Origin: Chloranthus sessilifolius
Taxonomy: Eukaryota; Streptophyta; Magnoliopsida; Chloranthales; Chloranthaceae
Length of the DNA: 64,000 nt
NCBI GenBank assembly: GCA_021018995.1
Contig: CM037596.1
Span: 89,783,184-89,847,183 of the forward strand
Reading direction: 5' to 3'
Part shown: piece after piece, positions 22,423-33,377 of the stretch
How positions within the stretch are numbered: position 1 is the stretch's first letter
Layout: the number at the start of each line of letters is the position of its first letter
The notes under the pieces: generated by a model
What the model was told of the DNA's origin: nothing
The model's database searches: none
The model's input: the letters and a program-made list of their open reading frames with translations, nothing else
Translations under genes and position numbers: made by a program

Positions 22423-23573
22423 TCAGGTAGAAGAAGGGGTCCCTTGAAAATGAATAGTGTTCATAGGGTCGGCCGGTTTTTCGAGACAAGGCTTAAGCCT
22501 CTGACCATTCACTTTCAAGGTTCGCTCAGATTTGGGATCCTTGATTTCCACAGCACCAGATGGGGAAACATTTAAGATAATATAAGAACCTTCCCATCGG
22601 GATTTTAGTTTGCCAGGAAAGAATTTTAGTTTAGAGTTAAATAACCAAACCTTGCCACCAGGTACAAAGCTTTTTCTCAGTAAGCCCTTGTCAAAGAAAG
22701 CTTGGACCGTTCCTTGTAGATCCTGGCATTGGCGTAGGCATCCATCCTTAGCTCGTCCAATTCAGACAGCTGCAGGGACCTATGATGACTAGCAGAAGTT
22801 TGGTTCATATTTCTGTTTTTAATGGCCCAATAGGCCTTGTGTTCTAACTCTACTGGGAGATGGCAAGCCTTGCCATAGACCAGTCTGAATGGGGACATTC
22901 CAATTGGAGTCTTATGGGCAGTCCCATAAGCCCACAGTGCATCATTGAGCTTATCAGCCCAATCTCTCCTGTCAGTCCTTACTGTTTTCTCAAGGATGTG
23001 CTTGATCTCCCTATTAGAAATTTCAACTTGCCCACTTGTCTGTGGGTGGTAGGGAGTAGCAATCTTATGGGTCATAGAATATCTCTTGAGCAAGCTCTCG
23101 AAATTCCTGTTGCAGAAATGGCTACCCCCATCATTGATAATAGCTCTAGGGGTTCCAAATCTTGAGAAAATGTGTTGCCTTACAAATTTGAGGATCACTT
23201 GGTTGTCATTGGTTCTTGTGGCAATGGCTTCTACCCATTTGGAAACATAATCCACTGCCACTAAGATGAAATGGTAACCATTAGAAGGAGGAAAAGGGCC
23301 CATGAAGTCTATGCCCCATACATCAAACAGTTCGACAACAAGGATGGGCTGCAAGGGCATTGAATTTCTTCTGGACAGCCCTCCTAATTTTTGACATCTC
23401 TCACATGCCTTGCAGTGTGTATATGCATCTTTAAATAAAGAAGGCCAATAAAACACACACTGCAGGACCTTGTCAGCTATTTTTCTTCCACTAAAGTGGC
23501 CTCCACAGGCATTTTCATGGCACATGGCCAGAATACTGGGGACATCACTTTCGGGAACACATCTTCGGATGAT
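22423..23573 (-). pseudogene. Element B integrase (one or two stops)
   Basis: The His/His/Cys/Cys zinc domain is visible ([15 protein letters not shown] ... [12 protein letters not shown]). The core follows with catalytic residues in GIDFMGPF (D), IINDGGSHF (D) and [16 protein letters not shown] (E), then [19 protein letters not shown] and [20 protein letters not shown], all Athila-type. A TGA after SLTRAY (about 22675) separates the core from the C-terminal module (KVWLFNSKLKFFPGKLKSRW), which ends at 22423. A stop also lies just before the zinc domain. Catalytic residues are intact. Confidence 0.92.
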
Positions 23574-24176
23574 TTAGTCTGCACAGTACTTGTATAGGCA
23601 AGGTTCCTCCCAAAAAAAATATTTTACCTGTGAGAAAAATAGGTCTTTATCCACTTTGGTCCAGTGGGCAGGAATCTTTCCTATAACAAGATAATTCACA
23701 ATGTGGGCAAACCAGGGGACCAAGGATTGGATTGCAAATAATTGCTCATCCAGGAAGGCATCATTTGTAGGACCATCAAGACACTTCTCCAACACAATTC
23801 TAGACAAGTGGTCAGCCACCACATTTTCCACACCCTTTTTGTCCTTCATTTCGATGTTAAACTCCTGCAGTAGGAGTATCCATCTAATCAGCCTGGGCTT
23901 AGCATCTTTCTTGGACAATAGGTACTTCAATGCTAAGTGGTCAGTGAAGATTACAGTTTTAGATCCCAGCAGGTAGGATCTAAACTTGTCAACAGCATAC
24001 ACCACTGCCAGAAGCTCTTTCTTGGTTGTGGTATAATTCAGCTAAGCTTCAGCAAGTGACTTGCTGACATAAGCAATGACCACAGGCAGCTTATCCTTTC
24101 TTTGGCCCAAGACAGCACCTATTGCCAAATCTGATGCATCACACATTAATTCAAAGGGCAGGTTATAGTCTGGTGT
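23574..24176 (-). pseudogene. Element B RNase H
   Basis: Motifs: ELMCDASDLAIGAVLGQRK (first catalytic Asp), YVSKSLAEA followed by a [54 protein letters not shown]. It degrades the RNA of RNA-DNA hybrids. One stop lies at about 24042 and another at the junction with RT. Confidence 0.88.
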
Positions 24177-25621
24177 CTAGAGCACAGGGGCAGAGGTAAG
24201 GCAGACTTTCAAAGTCTTAAAATCCTTTAGACATTCAGTCGAGAAGTAGAAAGGCACATCCTGGCAGAGCAAGTGGCACAATGGCTTAGCAATTTTACTG
24301 AAGTCCTTAATGAACCTCCTGTAGAATCCTGCATGCCCAAGGAAAGATCTGATTTGTTTGACTATTTTTGGAGGGGGCAGATTGGCAATGAGGTCAACTT
24401 TGGCCTTGTCTACCTCAAGCCCTTCTTTAGAGACTACATGGCCCAACACAATGCCTTGTGTTACCATGAAGTGGCTCTTTTCCCAGCTTAAGACCAGATT
24501 GGTCTCCTCACATCTTTGCAAAACTAGGCTGAGGTGTTGTAGACACTGGCCAAAGCTGTCCCCATAGACAGAAAAATCATCCATAAAAATCTTCAAAAAC
24601 TTGTCAATCATATCAGAGAATATGGCATACATACACCTCTGAAAAGTGGTCATGACATTACACCCAAAAGGCATCCTTCTATAAGCAAAGGTGCCAAAAT
24701 GACAGGTAGAGGTGGTTTTCTCTTGGTCTTGAGGATGCACAGGGATCTGGTTGTACCCTGAGTACCCATCAAGAAAACAGTAAAAAGCTTTTCCAGCCAA
24801 TTTGTCCAAAATTTGGTCAATGAAGGGGAGACGGAAGTGGTCCTTTCTGGTCTTAGAGTTGAGCTTTCTATAATCAATGCAAACTCTCCAGCCAGTGGTC
24901 TCCCTGGCTGGTCTCAACTCTCGATTCGGTTAATAATTATGCCATATTTCTTGGGCACCACTTGGATAGGTGCCACCCAGTCAGAATCAGAGATCGGGTA
25001 AATCACCTCTGCATCTAGCAATTTAATGATCTCCTTGAGGACCACTTCCTGCATGTGAGGATTTAACTTCCTCTGCAGTTCCCTGGAGGGTAGTGATCCC
25101 TCCACAAGATGAATCCTGTGCATGCAGATTGATGCATCTATTCCTCCCAGATCTGCAATGGTCCAACCAATTGCCTTTTTATGCTTTCTCAAAACTGTTA
25201 GTAATTCCTCTTCCTGCTCACTGGTAAGAGAGGAGGAGATAATCCCAGGAAGCTTATCACCTTTCTCAAGGAAGGCATATTTTAATGTTTCTGGAAGCTT
25301 CTTGAGTTCCAAATCATGGGCTTGTTGGGTGGATGGCAAAATTGGTGCAGTGGTGGTTGGAGGAAGAGGCAGCAATGTAGGTTTCCAAATGGAATGCTGC
25401 ACTGAGCCCATAGAAGACTTCAATGTAGTGATGTCTTCTGTTATCACAGTTGGGCTTTCTTCCTCCACCATATCCCAGACTTTAACTAAATTCCTTACAG
25501 TGTTGCTCCACTCCAGCAGAGTGGGCAATTCTTCATCCACAATTTCTTCTAGTACATCCACTGCAAAGCTCTCCTCATTGTCCTCTTGAGGGTACTTTGC
25601 ACTGTTGTACACATCATTCAA
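24177..25621 (-). pseudogene. Element B reverse transcriptase with N-terminal linker
   Basis: Two frames join near 24915. The first holds the protease-RT linker and RT entry (RELQRKLNPHMQEVVLKEI, WVAPIQVVPKKYG). The second has WRVCIDYRKLNSKTRKDHF, FLDGYSGYNQIPVHPQDQEK, RRMPFG, the intact catalytic box IFMDDFSVYG, and VLGHVVSKEGLEVD. A single frameshift with local rearrangement at the 'TGWRVCIDYR' entry breaks it. Of the three RTs here this one is closest to intact. Confidence 0.92.
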
Positions 25622-25631
25622 CTTTCATATG

Positions 25632-26231
25632 TCAGAAGTTACCTCCAGACCTACACTGAATGCATGCATTGGCAGTGGCCAAGAATGGCCTGCCCAAGAT
25701 AACAGGTATGGGATTAGTACTTTTGCTGCAGCCCATGTCCAACACTAGGAAGTCAGCAGGGTAAAAGAATTTCTCTACCCCTACCAAGACATCCTCAATC
25801 ATTCCCATAGGCCTCCTCTCAGATCTATCAACCATCATTACAACAAAGGGGGTAGGTTTTAGCTCCCCCAAACCTAGCTGCAAATATACACTGTATGGCA
25901 GCAGGTCAACACTGGCTCCAAGATCTAAAAGGGCCTTCCCGATTGTATGGTCTCCAATTATGCAGGGAATAGTGGGTATCTCTGGATCTTGCAACTTCTC
26001 AGACATTGATATGTTAAATACAGAATTCACTGTATCAGTTGCAAAGACTCTTTTGGACACATGGCCTCGAGCTTTTCTCTTTTGGGTACAGAGGTCTTTC
26101 AGGAACTTTGCATAGGCTGGGACCTGTTTAATTGCCTCAAGCAAGGGCAAATTGATTTTCACCTGCCTGAAGGTCTCCATCATTTCCTCCATCTGAGCAT
26201 TCCCTTTCTCAAAAGGGACAGGACCACCCAA
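25632..26231 (-). CDS. Element B protease region
   Basis: A frame of 199 residues: the end of gag (VKINLPLLEAIKQVPAYAKF, LCTQKRK), then the aspartic protease with active-site loop GKALLDLGASVDLLPYSVY (DLG, usual for Athila), GMIEDVLVGVEKFFYPADF and PVILGRPFLATANA. It cleaves the polyprotein. A stop separates it from RT. Confidence 0.88.
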   Translation of the reverse strand: MGGPVPFEKGNAQMEEMMETFRQVKINLPLLEAIKQVPAYAKFLKDLCTQKRKARGHVSKRVFATDTVNSVFNISMSEKLQDPEIPTIPCIIGDHTIGKALLDLGASVDLLPYSVYLQLGLGELKPTPFVVMMVDRSERRPMGMIEDVLVGVEKFFYPADFLVLDMGCSKSTNPIPVILGRPFLATANACIQCRSGGNF

Positions 26232-28022
26232 AGCTTGAGGAAATGGTAGCTGAGGTACTACTGGTTCCTCAGCTGCTAGCCCATGACTAAACTTCTATTT
26301 TTTTCTTTTTTCTTATTTTCTTCTCGAGGCTCAACTCTGACCTCTTTATTTTCTCCACTCTGTGGCGAGGCAATTCTTGGCTCGTGTTCCAACAACATCC
26401 TCATCACACTCATTGAATAATCATGGAAATGACCTCTGATGCATACCCACATGGTTGTCTATCAGCTTGCCAGACCTTAGGGTAGTAACAGCATTGGTTC
26501 CCTCAAAACTTGAGGAAGCTTCTTCAATTAAAAACTGACCCTTGGGGTTAGCAACCGGCTGGCAGGGCAACCTCCCCTCATCTCTCCTAGCCAAGGCATT
26601 TGAAATTTTGCTTATCTGCTCTTCCATTTCATGGATGCTCTGACCCTGAGAACTCACAGTTTGAGCCAAGGACCCCAGGTTTTGTAATAAAGTCAAGACC
26701 TGGTCCTCGAAGGAAGAATTTTTTGGCTGAGGTTGGGGTAATACCAATTGATTCTGTTGCTGATGGGGCTGCTGCTGGTGTTGGAAGTTAGACCTGTGGG
26801 CATATCCCTGATTGAACTGCTACTGTGGCCTTTGGGGTAAAGCCAACATTTGTTGGGGCTGCATACAATTGTCTTGCCTCCACCTCAGATTTGGCTGGTC
26901 TCTCCATTGGTAACTAGCATTTTGGTGCTAGTATCCATATGGCTGTCTGTTGTAGCCACCAGATTGTTGCTGGCTAAAAGATTGCACAGCAGCAGCATGT
27001 TCCAATACCAATTCAGGATATTACCCTGCAAATGGACATTCCTCTACTGTGTGCTGTGGGGACTGGCATATCAGACATGCCTCTACCACTTGAGCAGCCC
27101 TTCTAGGTTGCATCACAGTCAATAATTTGTCAAACTTCAAAGAGAGGTTTGCCATCTGTAGCTGCAGATCATTGTTCCCAGACACCTCATAAACTTTTCC
27201 ACTTGTCGATGCAGCAGGCTCAACTTTTGACACAGACTCCTGACCAGTTCTCACCAGGGATAACTTTTGAAAAGCATTTTCACTGATTACTTCAAACAAT
27301 TCCCATGCCTCATCAGCATTCTTGTGCATGTAAGTTCCACCACAAGAAGCATCAGCCATATCTCTATTTTTCTCATCAATCCCATTGTAGAAGCTTTGTA
27401 CAAGCTGCCAGTCTGGGATCTTGTGGTGGGGGCATTGTTTGAGCATTTCCTTAAACCTATCCCAAGCTTGATTAAAATTCTCAGTTGGGGATTGTGCAAA
27501 AGCAAGAATTTCCTTCCTCAACTAGCTCGTTTTGGTCTCAGGGAAGAACTTTATCAGGAACTTGGTCTGTAGGTCTTTCCAAGATGCAATGCTATTGTTG
27601 GGAAGAGTAGCCAACCAGGTACTAGCCCTATCCTTCAGAGAGAAGGGAAAGAGCCTGAGCCTAGTAGCCTCAGGTCCCAAACCAGTGATATTGAATATGG
27701 TGCATAAGGCCAAAAATTGGTCAATATGCTTATAAGGGTCCTCCTTGCTAAGCCCATGAAAAGAGGGCAGCATCTGGATGATAGAGGTTTTAATTTCATA
27801 ATTCTCCTGAACATAAGGGAATTGAATGCTAAATGGAGAATTATAGTCATCCGGAGCATTCAACTCCTTGAGAGTTCTGGGTTGTTCTTCACCCATGAGT
27901 ACTGTCTCAGATTCAATTGGGGGCTCTACTGTGGTGTGTCTGTTTCTTCTAAGTCTTCTACCCCTTTCTAGCTCAGGGTTGAAAGGCTCTAATGTAGGAC
28001 TAAGAGATCTCCTACCTAGCAT
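26232..28022 (-). pseudogene. gag: Element B gag
   Basis: It starts at the ATG at 28022 (MLGRRSLSPTLEPFNP). The capsid domain has SIIQMLPSFHGLSKEDPYKH, LRLFPFSLKDRASTWL and FLIKFFPETKTS, then a stop, then ILAFAQSPTENFNQAWDRFK and SFYNGIDEKNRDMADASCGG, typical retrotransposon gag of the Athila type. The zinc knuckle is CLICQSPQHTVEECP. A Gln/Asn-rich region (26750-27000) with stops follows, then a coiled-coil stretch (SSQGQSIHEMEEQISKISNA). Several point breaks. Confidence 0.9.
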
Positions 28023-28355
28023 ACAAACACACTACCAGCAGGGACAACTCCTTGCAGGCACATTGTACTTGACTCAAAGAAATTATCTAACAAATTTACA
28101 GCTATTTTAAGAAAATATAAATTTACAACTATCCTAAATACTCCTATGGAAATTGTAAGAGAAATAGACAGAGCTTTAAAGGTTTAGAGAATTTGCAAAC
28201 AGAGGTAGCTAATCTCCAAATGCAGTCAACTGTCCTTCTCTGCTGTTGTCAAGATCTGCAAGAAAGATTCAAAACTATGTCAACAGTATCAATTATTTAA
28301 AGCTACAAAGAACACTAAAAATACAAAAACTAAGGGTCTACTAATAGATCATCTG
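28023..28355 (-). other. Element B 5' leader
   Basis: About 330 bp between the primer site and the gag ATG. It would include the packaging region. No frame or obvious repeat is seen. Confidence 0.6.
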
Positions 28356-28373
28356 TCCCCGGCAACAGCGCCA
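28356..28373 (-). other. Primer-binding site of element B (Athila type)
   Basis: The minus strand reads TGGCGCTGTTGCCGGGGA, 6 bp inside the 5' LTR end. It matches the Athila consensus TGGCGCCGTTGCCGGGGA at all but one base. That site is usually assigned to tRNA-Asp. Confidence 0.88.
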
Positions 28374-28379
28374 AAAACT

Positions 28380-30865
28380 TGTTGCGATCTCCAATGTGCT
28401 TACTTTATTTGTTGGTGGTAAAAGCAATTTAAAATCAAAGTAAAACAGGGGATGGAATCAGCACAACTAAGAAATCCTAGACCTACAAGATACAGGGTCC
28501 ATTTGTAACAAGTTTTGATAAGTAAGAGTTTGTCCCACAGGGAAAGGTGATTTATAGCTCCAAGGGAGCCATCTCTAGTAGTCCCTCTAGATCTGACTAC
28601 AGATCTGGCAGTCCTAAAAGGAGGGGAGTTTAGGGTCACTTATTCTAAGTATCCTAAGGTAGCCTAATGAACTAACTACAAAAAAGGGTTGAGAAGATGG
28701 ATGAAGTGAGGGAAAATAAATATAAAAAGGATGAGAAGTATGCTATTGGGTTTAGATCTGCTGGAATTTATGACTCAGATCCAGATCTGCTGGTATAGAA
28801 ATCCTGTCCAATGGCTACATTATCACCAAAGAGGAGAAAGAATTCAACTCATCCCTGTGCCATGATCCAATCCCTTAAGGTTATAACTTGTCCACTTAAA
28901 TGGTCACAGACTATCCCATAGGGGAACCACAATCCAGAGATGGGTCAAAACAAGTTAATCATTGTAGGCACTACTTCATCCAGGCTACAAGCTCAGGAAT
29001 CCATAGGGAACCTCAACCTCTAAAGCTCTATGTGTGGGACTAAGGCTGTAAAGGATCATGATAGCCCAGACACATAGAACCAGCAAGAGATTGAGTACCA
29101 CCTTAGATCTAGCTGTCCATTGCTTGAGTGGGACTACAATGGTCCAGTCACAAGCCTACAATCTCCATACCCATATCAGATCTAACATCTGATGGCGTGT
29201 CTATACTAATATAGGGGAGTCTGCCTCTGTACAATCTCCTACCAGGCTACAAGCTCAAGCTCGGAGAAGAAGGATCCATTTTGGATCGGCGGATTGGATT
29301 CACTCTAAGGCTATAACCTATCCACTTAAATGGTCACAGACTATCCCAGAGGCTATCTCCCTCACGGAGCCCAAAACAAAACAAGAATATTGCTGCCACC
29401 ACCATGGTCACAAGGCTATCAGCTCAGGCTTCCATGGGGATTTCAGATCTAGTGGGTCCTGTGGTGGGGCTATGGCTGTATAGGACCATGATAGCCCAGA
29501 CACACAGGTCACTTGGATCTAAATGGGACCTTAGAATCAGTCCTCCATTGCTTTGAATCACAGCCAAAGCAATGGTGGATCACAAGGCAGCAGCCTTACA
29601 CAAAGCAACTCACAAACACATGAATCCCATAAAAGTCCAACACCCAACCACAAATTCCATTAATCTTAACTTAATAAATATACAAAGGCATGGCCAGCAA
29701 ATGCTAGGCCATGGAGAGAAGAAAAAGGAAAAGGAAAACTACTTACAGCTACAGAAAAACAAGACTATAATGCTAAAAACAAAATAGAGCAGAAACTGAA
29801 CTCTTTCGGTCTCTCTAAACCTAAACCAGGCTTAGGTTTATATAGCAGTGGGTGTGGCAGCGCATTAGGGTTAGGAAACCCTAATTTTAGCGATGCCACG
29901 TGGCCTATTAATGATCCTTGGATGCCTCGGGGCACGTGCACGGTGATTTAAGCGTGAGAGTGTGTACCCTAATCCTTGGAAATTCCTAGAATGTCCTCTA
30001 CAGAATGATGGAAGTTAGAGTTCAGAGCTTCGCCAGGCTGCAGTCGATTCCCAGACTTGTCGCGTGGTAGCTCTGTTCTTTGCGTGGTTAAATTTAATCA
30101 TTAGAACTTCAGACGTCGCGGGGTTGCAGCTTCTTAATGCTTTGAGCAATCGCGAGGTAGATAGTTAAGCTCTCGCTGGATTGGGCTTCGCGCGATTGGA
30201 TTGTTACTTGTGAATAGCGCGAGAACTGCGCGAGCATTCCATTTCACTTCGCGAGGCTAACTTTGGCTTCGTGAGGCTGCTTTCTTCCTGAACCGTGTGA
30301 CAACTTCTTTTCTTGATAGATCTTTGCGAGGATTCTCGCGATAGCTTTGAGGCTTTTCTGAACTGTGCGACAGGTTCTCTTGACATTCGCATCCCGCGGC
30401 CATTCCGCGATAGCTGCGCAAGGCAGGATTCTGAAGCTCTCTCTCCTCAGCTATTCTGAGTGAACTGTGTGAGGTTGGTTTCAAGTCTTCTTGAACTACG
30501 CGAGACTGCGCGACCATTTACTCCTGAACTTTGCGAGAGCTGCGCGAGGTTATGCTTCTGAAGCTCTTCTGTTACTCAACTGCGCGAGCACTTGTTGTGA
30601 AGTCTTGGGAAGCTTGCGAAGACTGTGTGTAGCATAGTTTTCTGAATCCTTTAAAGCTTTGTAGAAGCTGCGCGAGGTTGGTTTCAGTGTGTATCCTTCT
30701 GAGGGATTTCTGGTGCCAATATGGGCTCCTTAACATGATTTCTGGCCTTATTGCACTGCTATTTATTATCTATAGAAAACACTTAACAAACCTTTATTAG
30801 ATGGCTAAGGGTCTAATCAAAGGCTAAGTTAAGGGGTGAAAAGTAGTACTTTTCAGGTCTTAACA
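28380..30865 (-). repeat. 5' LTR of element B
   Basis: About 2.49 kb, the right copy. It is collinear with 16893-19357 including the GCGCGAG-rich U3 block (30080-30690), and ends on the plus strand with ggtcttaaca next to the atgat duplication. Confidence 0.92.
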
Positions 30866-32290
30866 ATGATATTTGTGCATATCCATGAGCTACAGATGAA
30901 AGACCCGGCACTAACAAAGATTCGTCAAGATGTAACTGAAGGCATTACATCTGAGTTTTCAATCAAGGAGGATGGTTCCTTATTGTTCAAGGGCCGCCTC
31001 TGTATTCTGAATAACGCCTATCTATGACGAACAATTCTTGATGAATCACACAAGTCAAGCTATGCTATCCACCCGGGAAGCACAAAGATGTATCAAGATT
31101 TGAAAAAGAACTATTGGTGGAGAGGCTTGAAACAGGATGTGGCAGAGTACGTGTCGCGGTGTTTGACATGCCAACAAGTGAAGATCGATCATAGACATCC
31201 CACAGGTCTATTGCAACCTCTACCTATACCTAAATGGAAGTGGGAATCGATCTCTATGGACTTCATCGTTGGACTCCCGTGTACTGCGAAGAAGTACAAT
31301 GCCATATGGGTAGTGGTCGATCGATTGACCAAGTCAGCGCAGTACTTACCTTACAACCCGATGTACACGGTAGGAAGACTAGCAGAGTTATATATGAAGG
31401 AGATTGTCCGTTTGCATGGGATTCTGAGTAGCATTGTTTCGAACCGTGACCCATTGTATACATCAAAGTTCTGGAAGAAATTTCAAGAAGGAATGGGAAT
31501 GCGACTGGATTTCAGTATGGCATTCCATCCGTAAACCGATGGGCAGACTGAGAGGGTCTATCAGATCATTGAGGACCTTAGGGCATGTATGTTAGAATTA
31601 TAAGGATCGTGGGATCAGCATCTACCCTTAATTGAGTTTGCATATAACAACAGTTTTCAGACGAGCATTGGGATGGCACCATGTGAAGCTCTTTACGGAC
31701 AGCGATGTAGATCGCCCATCAATTGGGAAGAAACGGCTGAGAAATTCATTTTGGGACCTGAAATACTTGAAGATAATGCCACCTATGTTCGTATGATAAG
31801 GGCAAAACTCAAAGCGGCTCAGAGCAGATAGAAAAGCTATGCCGATATCAAGCGGACGAGTGTAGACTTCAAGGTGGGTGAACACGTGTTTGTGAAAGTG
31901 TCACCTATGAAGGGAGTCATGAGATTTGGAAAGAGAGGGAAGCTAAGTCCCCGCTATCTTGGACCGTTTGAAGTTTTGGGTCGAGTAGGGGAAGTTGCTT
32001 TCCGCATTGGATTGCCACCGTTATTTGATCCAGTACATAATGTCTTCCACGTATCTATGCTCAGGAAGTACCTTAACGACCCTGACCACGTGTTGAGCGG
32101 TCAAGCTTTTGAGATGCATGAAGACATGACCATGATCGAAGAGCCGGTGGAGATTTTGGATCGAAAGGAACAAGTGTTGCGAACGAAAGTGATTCCACTA
32201 GTACTTGTCCGATGGAAGCATCATCCGGCCGAGGAAGCTACATAGGAATGAGAGGCCGATGTGAGAGACCAATATCCGGCCTTGTTTCTG
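30866..32290 (+). pseudogene. Element A integrase with chromodomain
   Basis: It resumes the frame broken by B. Zinc domain: HPGSTKMYQDLKKNYWW..CLTCQQVK. Core: SMDFIVGLP (D), IVSNRDPLYTS (D) and TDGQTERVYQ (E). Then SWDQHLPLIEFAYNNSFQ, EALYGQRCRSP, the GPF module (SPRYLGPFEVLGRVGEVAFR), DPVHNVFHVSMLRKYL and a type-II-like chromodomain (EEPVEILDRKEQVLR ... LVLVRWKHHPAEEAT). Stops occur at 31025, 31532 (before TDGQTE), 31601, 31829 and in the chromodomain tail at 32242. Chromodomain and GPF support the Tekay assignment. Confidence 0.92.
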
Positions 32291-32504
32291 ACAACTTGAG
32301 AGTCAATTGTACCCCCGCAAGCATGTTTGTGGATTTTAACAATACTTGTAATCCAATGTAGATTTTGATCAAAGTATGAGATAGACACAATTTTATACGC
32401 ACATGACCATGATGATGTGCTTTGTAGAACCAAGGATCAGTTGGTATCATAAATTACCAAGATAAATCAAGGAAACAGAGAATTTTGAAAGTTTAAAGAA
32501 CCCG
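32291..32504 (+). other. Spacer after the A chromodomain
   Basis: Non-coding sequence between the integrase end and the minisatellite. Nothing else seen. Confidence 0.5.
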
Positions 32505-33135
32505 ATCAAAATTGATTAATCGATTTTCAAATCGATTAATCGATTTGGAATTTTGATTAATCAATTTTGTTCGATTAGTCGACTGGCATGTGCCAGTGAC
32601 TGGAAATTTGATGAGGATTCAGGAGATGAAAGAAGGGAAACTTCGATTAATCGATTTGGGTTTCGATTAATCGATTTTGGATTTTGATTAATTGATCTGG
32701 AGGTTCGATTAATCGAACAACTTAGGAAATTTGAAGAATTTGAAGAATTTTGTGTGATTTCGATTAATCGAAGAACAATTCGATTAATCGATTTGGAATT
32801 TCAATTAATCGAACTGGAGTTCGACTAATCGAGTAACTTAAGGAATTTTGAAAATTTTGGAAGGAATGCACGATTTCGATTAATCGAATTAAATTTCGAT
32901 TAATCGATTTTGGAATTTCGATTAATCGAAATGAATTTTGATTAATCGACTAGCTCACACCAATGAGCTCTAAAACTTGAAATTTTTAACGGATACGATT
33001 TCGATTAATCGAAATGGTTTCAATTAATCAATTTTTTAGTTTCGACTAATCAATTTTGAAAATCGATTAATCGATTTCACGCGGCTTAAACTAATTTTGA
33101 AACTTGATTAATCGAATTTGAATTTCGATTAATCA
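32505..33135 (+). repeat. TCGATTAATCGA minisatellite, internal copy of element A
   Basis: About 630 bp with roughly twenty diverged units of the LTR repeat (cgattaatcgattttgg, cgattaatcgaa, and decayed tcaattaatc forms), interspersed with ggaatttgaagaattt-type spacers. It sits directly upstream of the TATA-type site of the extra ORF, whereas in the LTRs the array lies downstream of the TATA-type site. Confidence 0.88.
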
Positions 33136-33377
33136 AAGCGAGTCTATATATATATAAGATGGGGTTTTTGGTGCCCATTCAAAATTTTAAGCTTGGGCGC
33201 CACTTCTCTTTCTTCTTCTTCTTCTTCTCCAACTGAGCGAAGAGCTAGGGTTTTGAGCATTCTTCGTCGATTTCCGACCGAGATCGCCTATTTTCGCATT
33301 GAAACCTAAGGTAAACCCTAGATTCATGCCTTTTCTTTGACCTATAAAAACCCTAGTTTGAGCTAATTTCACCAACC
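33136..33377 (+). promoter_or_regulatory. Promoter-like leader of the A extra ORF
   Basis: A strong TATA-type site (ctatatatatataag, 33144-33158) is followed about 30 bp on by ggtgcccattc, a pyrimidine-rich tract of cttctt repeats (33205-33230) and a leader with an AAG/GTAAAC donor-like site at 33311 before the ATG at 33378. The D aORF leader has the same arrangement (TATA, leader, AAG/GTAATC about 58 bp before its ATG). Any intron there would be shorter than usual for plants, so splicing is doubtful. Confidence 0.5.

Larger units (their letters stand above)
16893..30865 (-). mobile_element. Element B: Athila-like Ty3/Gypsy element nested in A
   Basis: LTRs are 16893-19357 and 28380-30865. 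On the minus strand they start TGTTAAGACC and end GATCGCAACA. The 5-bp duplication atgat (16888-16892 and 30866-30870) is perfect. On the minus strand: primer site TGGCGCTGTTGCCGGGGA, gag, protease, RT, RNase H, integrase, a short extra ORF, polypurine tract. The primer site and the RT/integrase sequences ([28 protein letters not shown]) are typical of the Athila lineage. It is the innermost and youngest layer, but the two LTRs still differ at roughly 20 of the first 320 positions by eye and the genes carry several breaks. Confidence 0.93.

Noticed and set aside
23157-23525. B integrase as a possible host gene or domesticated integrase
   Set aside because: It sits between RT/RNase H and the 3' LTR of a complete nested element with perfect target duplication.
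32505-33135. Regularly spaced palindromic repeats resembling a CRISPR array
   Set aside because: Units are degenerate, spacers are short and not unique, and the sequence is plant LTR-retrotransposon DNA.
33311-33362. Intron in the leader of the A extra ORF (and 8694-8750 for D)
   Set aside because: Donor and acceptor dinucleotides exist, but the intervals of about 46-57 nt are shorter than usual plant introns, so they are noted only as donor-like sites.
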